From Geomonas anaerohicana (GTDB taxonomy: Bacteria > Desulfobacterota > Desulfuromonadia > Geobacterales > Geobacteraceae), in assembly GCF_016458305.1 (NCBI RefSeq), contig NZ_JAEMHL010000017.1, positions 1-55,085 on the forward strand: a stretch of DNA of 55,085 bases, read 5' to 3'. Numbering within the stretch: the stretch's first letter is position 1; the number at the start of each line of letters is the position of its first letter. This document shows, piece after piece, positions 52,563-55,085 of the stretch. Both the position numbers and the translations under genes were made by a program. The notes beneath the pieces are model-generated. The model saw only the letters and a program-made list of their open reading frames with translations, was not told where the DNA came from and ran no database searches.

Positions 52563-53006
52563 TCAGGTATCCACTCTTCCCGAAGGGCGACCGCTGCGCC
52601 GGTGCGGCGTCGTCGGCAGCATAAGCAGGTACAAGGTCGCGCAGGCGGCGATGGAGATGAGCAGGATCCGCAGCCAGGTCGCTGCAACAACCACAAACGC
52701 GGTCACCGGGAACGAGATCCAGATGGCGCCTATGGCCAGGCATTTCGCTCGCAATGGAACGGATCCGTGGACGAGGTACTCCTTTACGACCGGGCCAAAG
52801 TGTCTGTGCTTTACCAGCCAGCTGTGGAAACGTTGCGAACTGCGGGAAAAGCAGATGACGGCAACAATGAGGAAGGGGACCGTCGGGACCAGGGGAAGGA
52901 ACAGCCCCACCACGCCCGCCGCAAGGGAGAGGAGCCCCGTTCCGATGAGCAGGTAGCGCAGCCACTCGCTTTTTACCAGCCTGACCTTCAGGTGCCGATG
53001 CTGCAT
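52563..53006 (-). CDS. DUF454 (YbaN-like) inner-membrane protein
   Basis: A 147-residue protein with three to four membrane helices: YLLIGTGLLSLAAGVVGLFLPLVPTVPFLIVAVICF with the family's PLVPTVPF motif, then FHSWLVKHRHFGPVVKEY and two further helices. Function is unknown. The ATG at 53006 follows GAGGG; the frame is open 44 codons further, but those residues do not fit the family. It converges with the MCP at 52546. Confidence 0.82.
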   Translation of the reverse strand: MQHRHLKVRLVKSEWLRYLLIGTGLLSLAAGVVGLFLPLVPTVPFLIVAVICFSRSSQRFHSWLVKHRHFGPVVKEYLVHGSVPLRAKCLAIGAIWISFPVTAFVVVAATWLRILLISIAACATLYLLMLPTTPHRRSGRPSGRVDT

Positions 53007-53213
53007 CTGTGCCCTCAAACGGTGTGCCGCGGCCGAGCCGCAGGTTGAATAAAGCGGGGCTGAAAAGATCCCTTTTAATTGTAAGCGACGCGGTCCGGTT
53101 TTAATATGGAATTTGTTGGGCCGGGACACGAGCGGCATCCGTGTGTTTTATGGCCACACAAGGAGAGGAGTTTAGCACAGCGCGGAGCACACCGCCGCCC
53201 CTCCGGTCATCCC

Positions 53214-53240
53214 TGTAGGGGCGAATAATCATTCGCCCGC
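53214..53240. repeat. Short GGGCGAAT-AAT-CATTCGCCC palindrome
   Basis: A near-perfect hairpin sequence of a type seen between genes in many bacteria. The 314-base gap 53007-53320 between the DUF454 and DUF1992 genes holds nothing else I can identify. Confidence 0.55.
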
Positions 53241-53320
53241 CTTGCTGAACATCAACGCTGGTCATCCTGGCATGAAGACCGCAGTTGACTATCTGTTGCC
53301 GGTTCTGCCACAATCGCCGA

Positions 53321-53689
53321 ATGGAAATATTCGCCATCATAGCAGAAAGAAGGATCCAGGAAGCGATGGAGCGCGGGGAGTTCGACAACCTCGCCGGGCG
53401 CGGCAAGCCGCTGGTGCAGGAAGATCTCTCGGCGGTCCCCGAAGAGTTGCGCATGGCCTACAAGGTGCTCAAAAACGCGGGCTGCGTCCCCCTCGAGGTG
53501 GAGCTGACCAACGACGTCGCCTCACTGCGGCGGCTGATCCTGGACATGGAGGAGAGCGAAGAGAGGATGAAGAAGGTGCGAGAACTGAACTTCAAACTGA
53601 TGAAGTTGGAGATGACCCGCAAGCGCCCCCTATCCCTGGACCTGCTCCCCGAGTACCAGGGCAAGCTGCTGGACAAGCTGCAGGAGTGA
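53321..53689 (+). CDS. DUF1992 (DnaJ-C28-like conserved domain) protein
   Basis: A 122-residue protein beginning MEIFAIIAERRIQEAMERGEFDNLAGRGKPL, the signature of the DUF1992 family, with DLSAVPEELRMAYKVLKNAG and a charged helical end. Eukaryotic relatives lie beside a J domain, but no J domain is present here. Function is unknown. The ATG at 53321 is chosen by fit to the family. The next gene follows after 100 bases. Confidence 0.82.
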   Translation: MEIFAIIAERRIQEAMERGEFDNLAGRGKPLVQEDLSAVPEELRMAYKVLKNAGCVPLEVELTNDVASLRRLILDMEESEERMKKVRELNFKLMKLEMTRKRPLSLDLLPEYQGKLLDKLQE

Positions 53690-53789
53690 TGGATCGTTTT
53701 ATCTTTATCCTTGAAATGATCCCCCCCGTTCGGTATGGTGCGACTGGAGACCACCAACCTGCTCCATAATATTCTCAAAGGAAATCCAG

Positions 53790-54200
53790 ATGGAAAAACT
53801 AGACGAGGCGCTGGTAGAGATGCGCCAGAGCACGACGGACGGCAAAAAGCAGTCCGCATTCTATGACATCTTTCTCAACTCCTCCTTCTTCATACCCATC
53901 ATAGAAAACAATGAGCAGCAGGGGGAAGAGGGAGGCGTATTCCCAGTGATAGCCGAGGCTGACGGCAAGGACTACCTGATGCTCTTCAGCACGCTGGAGC
54001 GACTTCAGGCGTGGGATCCCGCTGTCCCCTATGTCGAAGCTCCCGGTCATGTGCTCGCACTGAGCACGGTTGAGCCGCTCAACTGGGCGCTTAACGTCGG
54101 CACCGAGTACTCCAAGGAATTCCATAGTGAGGAAATAGCCTGGCTTAGGGACGCGGTCGAGCGTTGCAATGCCGATGCGGTGGATCGTGGACAGGCTTGA
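53790..54200 (+). CDS. SseB-like protein
   Basis: A 136-residue acidic protein. The segment GGVFPVIAEADGKDYLMLFSTLERLQAWDPAVPY, followed by VLALSTVEPLNWALNVGTEYSKEF, matches the SseB N-terminal domain pattern (a mixed alpha/beta domain of unknown role, common in bacteria). AAAGGAAATCCAG precedes the ATG. It is probably single, ending near the repeat at 54242. Confidence 0.65.
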   Translation: MEKLDEALVEMRQSTTDGKKQSAFYDIFLNSSFFIPIIENNEQQGEEGGVFPVIAEADGKDYLMLFSTLERLQAWDPAVPYVEAPGHVLALSTVEPLNWALNVGTEYSKEFHSEEIAWLRDAVERCNADAVDRGQA

Positions 54201-54241
54201 TGAGCTTCACGGGCGGGGTCCCGCCCGTTACTGCAAGAAAG

Positions 54242-54363
54242 CAGATGGGACTGGCTCCGTTAGGCGCCTGTCCCTCTAGCGGAACGCTCCTTTCAGTTCA
54301 GCCACCTTTCCAAAGCATTAAGGGGGACAGGCACCTGGCGGAGCCAGTCCCCGCCTGCGACAA
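54242..54363. repeat. ~120-bp dispersed repeat, copy 2, between convergent genes
   Basis: Same layout as 37693-37813: GACTGGCTCCG end, GCGGAACGCTCCTTTCAG middle, GGCACCTGGCGGAGCCAGTCC end. The copies differ at about 15-20 positions. It lies between the SseB-like and SPOR genes, which converge, and is followed at once by a terminator. Confidence 0.85.
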
Positions 54364-54365
54364 AG

Positions 54366-54396
54366 AAAAGGGGCAGCCGTATGGCTGCCCCTTTTT
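54366..54396. terminator. Bidirectional terminator between the SseB-like and SPOR genes
   Basis: AAAAGGGGCAGCC (54366-54378) pairs with GGCTGCCCCTTTTT with a loop of a few bases; T and A runs on both sides. Confidence 0.9.
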
Positions 54397-54422
54397 CGTT
54401 CTTCCTCATTACTTCTCTATGT

Positions 54423-55085
54423 TCACTTCGAACGTTGTACCACTGTCGGTTTGACACCGAGCTTCTCCAGTTCGGCCACCTTACGAGCTGCATCCTCTTC
54501 GCTTTTGAAAGAGCCTGCCGTGAGACTGAAGGTCGGCACTTGAACAACTATCGGCCTGAGTTCGGTGGTGATACCGAACCGTGCCAGCCGCAGTTGTTCG
54601 TCTACTGCGCCGACCTTATCGAAGTAGGAGCCGGCATACACGTTGAACTTGCCGCTCTTGTCCTGGAGGATGAAGTTCTCCGTCTTCGCTTTCCGCAGTT
54701 TCTGCAGCATTTTCTCTGCGCTCTGCTGGTCTGGGTACTCGCCGACATGGATCCGGCTCATCTGCTCTTTCCTCTTGGGCCCCGGCGCCACTACCGGCTT
54801 CATGCCTGCATTCTTGATCTTCTTCTTGATCTGGGCCATCTCTGACTTCAGTACAAAGGTCCCGAAATCGAGGGTATATCCGTCGGCAGAAGCTACACTT
54901 GCCACTGCCTGCGGTTGGGGCTGTGCTGCAACTACAGGTGCGGCAGCGGGTGCCGTGGCGCTGGCCGTTGCATCGGCTGTCTTCACAGCGGCCTTGGCAG
55001 CGGCTTTGTCGGCAGCGGCCTTTTCCGCAGCAGCTTTCTTAGCAGCGGCCTTCTCTTCTGCCGCTTTCTTGGCAGCGGCTTTGTC
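54423..55085 (-). CDS. SPOR-domain protein, N-terminus beyond the window
   Basis: About 220 residues of the C-terminal part are visible. The frame is open to the right edge, so the gene is cut. The visible N-terminal part is a Lys/Ala/Glu repeat (units like KKAAEEKAAA), which forms a long helix, followed by a Pro/Ala/Gln-rich linker. Then come two SPOR-like units: YTLDFGTFVLKSEMAQIKKKI to the FNVYAGSYFDKV region, and FSLTAGSFKSEEDAARKVAELEKLG. SPOR domains bind denuded peptidoglycan at division sites. A membrane anchor is expected beyond the edge. Confidence 0.8.
   Translation of the reverse strand, partial: DKAAAKKAAEEKAAAKKAAAEKAAADKAAAKAAVKTADATASATAPAAAPVVAAQPQPQAVASVASADGYTLDFGTFVLKSEMAQIKKKIKNAGMKPVVAPGPKRKEQMSRIHVGEYPDQQSAEKMLQKLRKAKTENFILQDKSGKFNVYAGSYFDKVGAVDEQLRLARFGITTELRPIVVQVPTFSLTAGSFKSEEDAARKVAELEKLGVKPTVVQRSK

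Overview
The window is chromosomal DNA of high GC content from a delta-proteobacterium. It most resembles Geobacterales (the Geobacter / Geomonas / Citrifermentans group). The inference rests on the large ~990-residue NAD-glutamate dehydrogenase, a pyrophosphate-type phosphofructokinase, an NtrB/NtrC pair behind DusB, several large methyl-accepting chemotaxis proteins (MCPs), FliA (sigma-28) promoters, and many short GC-rich palindromic repeats between genes. No CRISPR array, prophage, rRNA or complete mobile element is visible.

Layout. Bases 1-700 are a broken region with what look like insertion-sequence ends, up against tRNA-Gln. Then: ispE and truD (minus strand); NAD-glutamate dehydrogenase; a HicAB pair with a shortened antitoxin; trmB; a DEAD-box RNA helicase overlapping a WYL-domain regulator; a HigB/HigA-type pair; a MidA-like methyltransferase and a HAD phosphatase; aspartase; a small NifU-like protein; cardiolipin synthase, mutS2, a dihydrofolate reductase fused to a TPR-like tail, recO, dnaB, and a FabMG-type candidate enoyl reductase (15-23 kb, all plus strand). 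From 23 to 31 kb: a PilZ response regulator, an isochorismatase-like hydrolase, the dusB-ntrB-ntrC operon, a sirtuin with YbaK, a lone receiver protein with a cysteine-cluster protein, and a TSCPD protein. From 31.5 to 35.2 kb: fabI-hflX-TRIC channel-Nudix. The last 20 kb carry three MCPs, rtcA-pfk, a thiolase with DUF2889 and unknown proteins, an M24 peptidase behind a PAS kinase, a thioesterase, a small SH3 protein, DUF454, DUF1992 and SseB-like proteins, and the 5'-truncated end of a SPOR protein.

How the genes fit together. Most are housekeeping: tRNA modification (TruD, TrmB, DusB, YbaK), genome maintenance (MutS2, RecO, DnaB), lipid synthesis (FabI, FabMG candidate, cardiolipin synthase), nitrogen and carbon entry (glutamate dehydrogenase, aspartase, NtrBC, phosphofructokinase), and signalling. 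Two of the three MCPs sit behind good FliA-type promoters, so they should be co-expressed with motility genes located elsewhere.

Items I would check first: the 1095-residue MCP with two tandem cysteine-patterned PAS units; the apparent ATC start codon of hflX; two toxin-antitoxin loci whose toxin start codon coincides with the predicted transcription start; the DHFR-TPR fusion; and a ~120 bp repeat present twice, both times between convergent genes. I do not see a large multi-gene system that is clearly new. All functional calls come from reading motifs and from memory of families; no database search was run.
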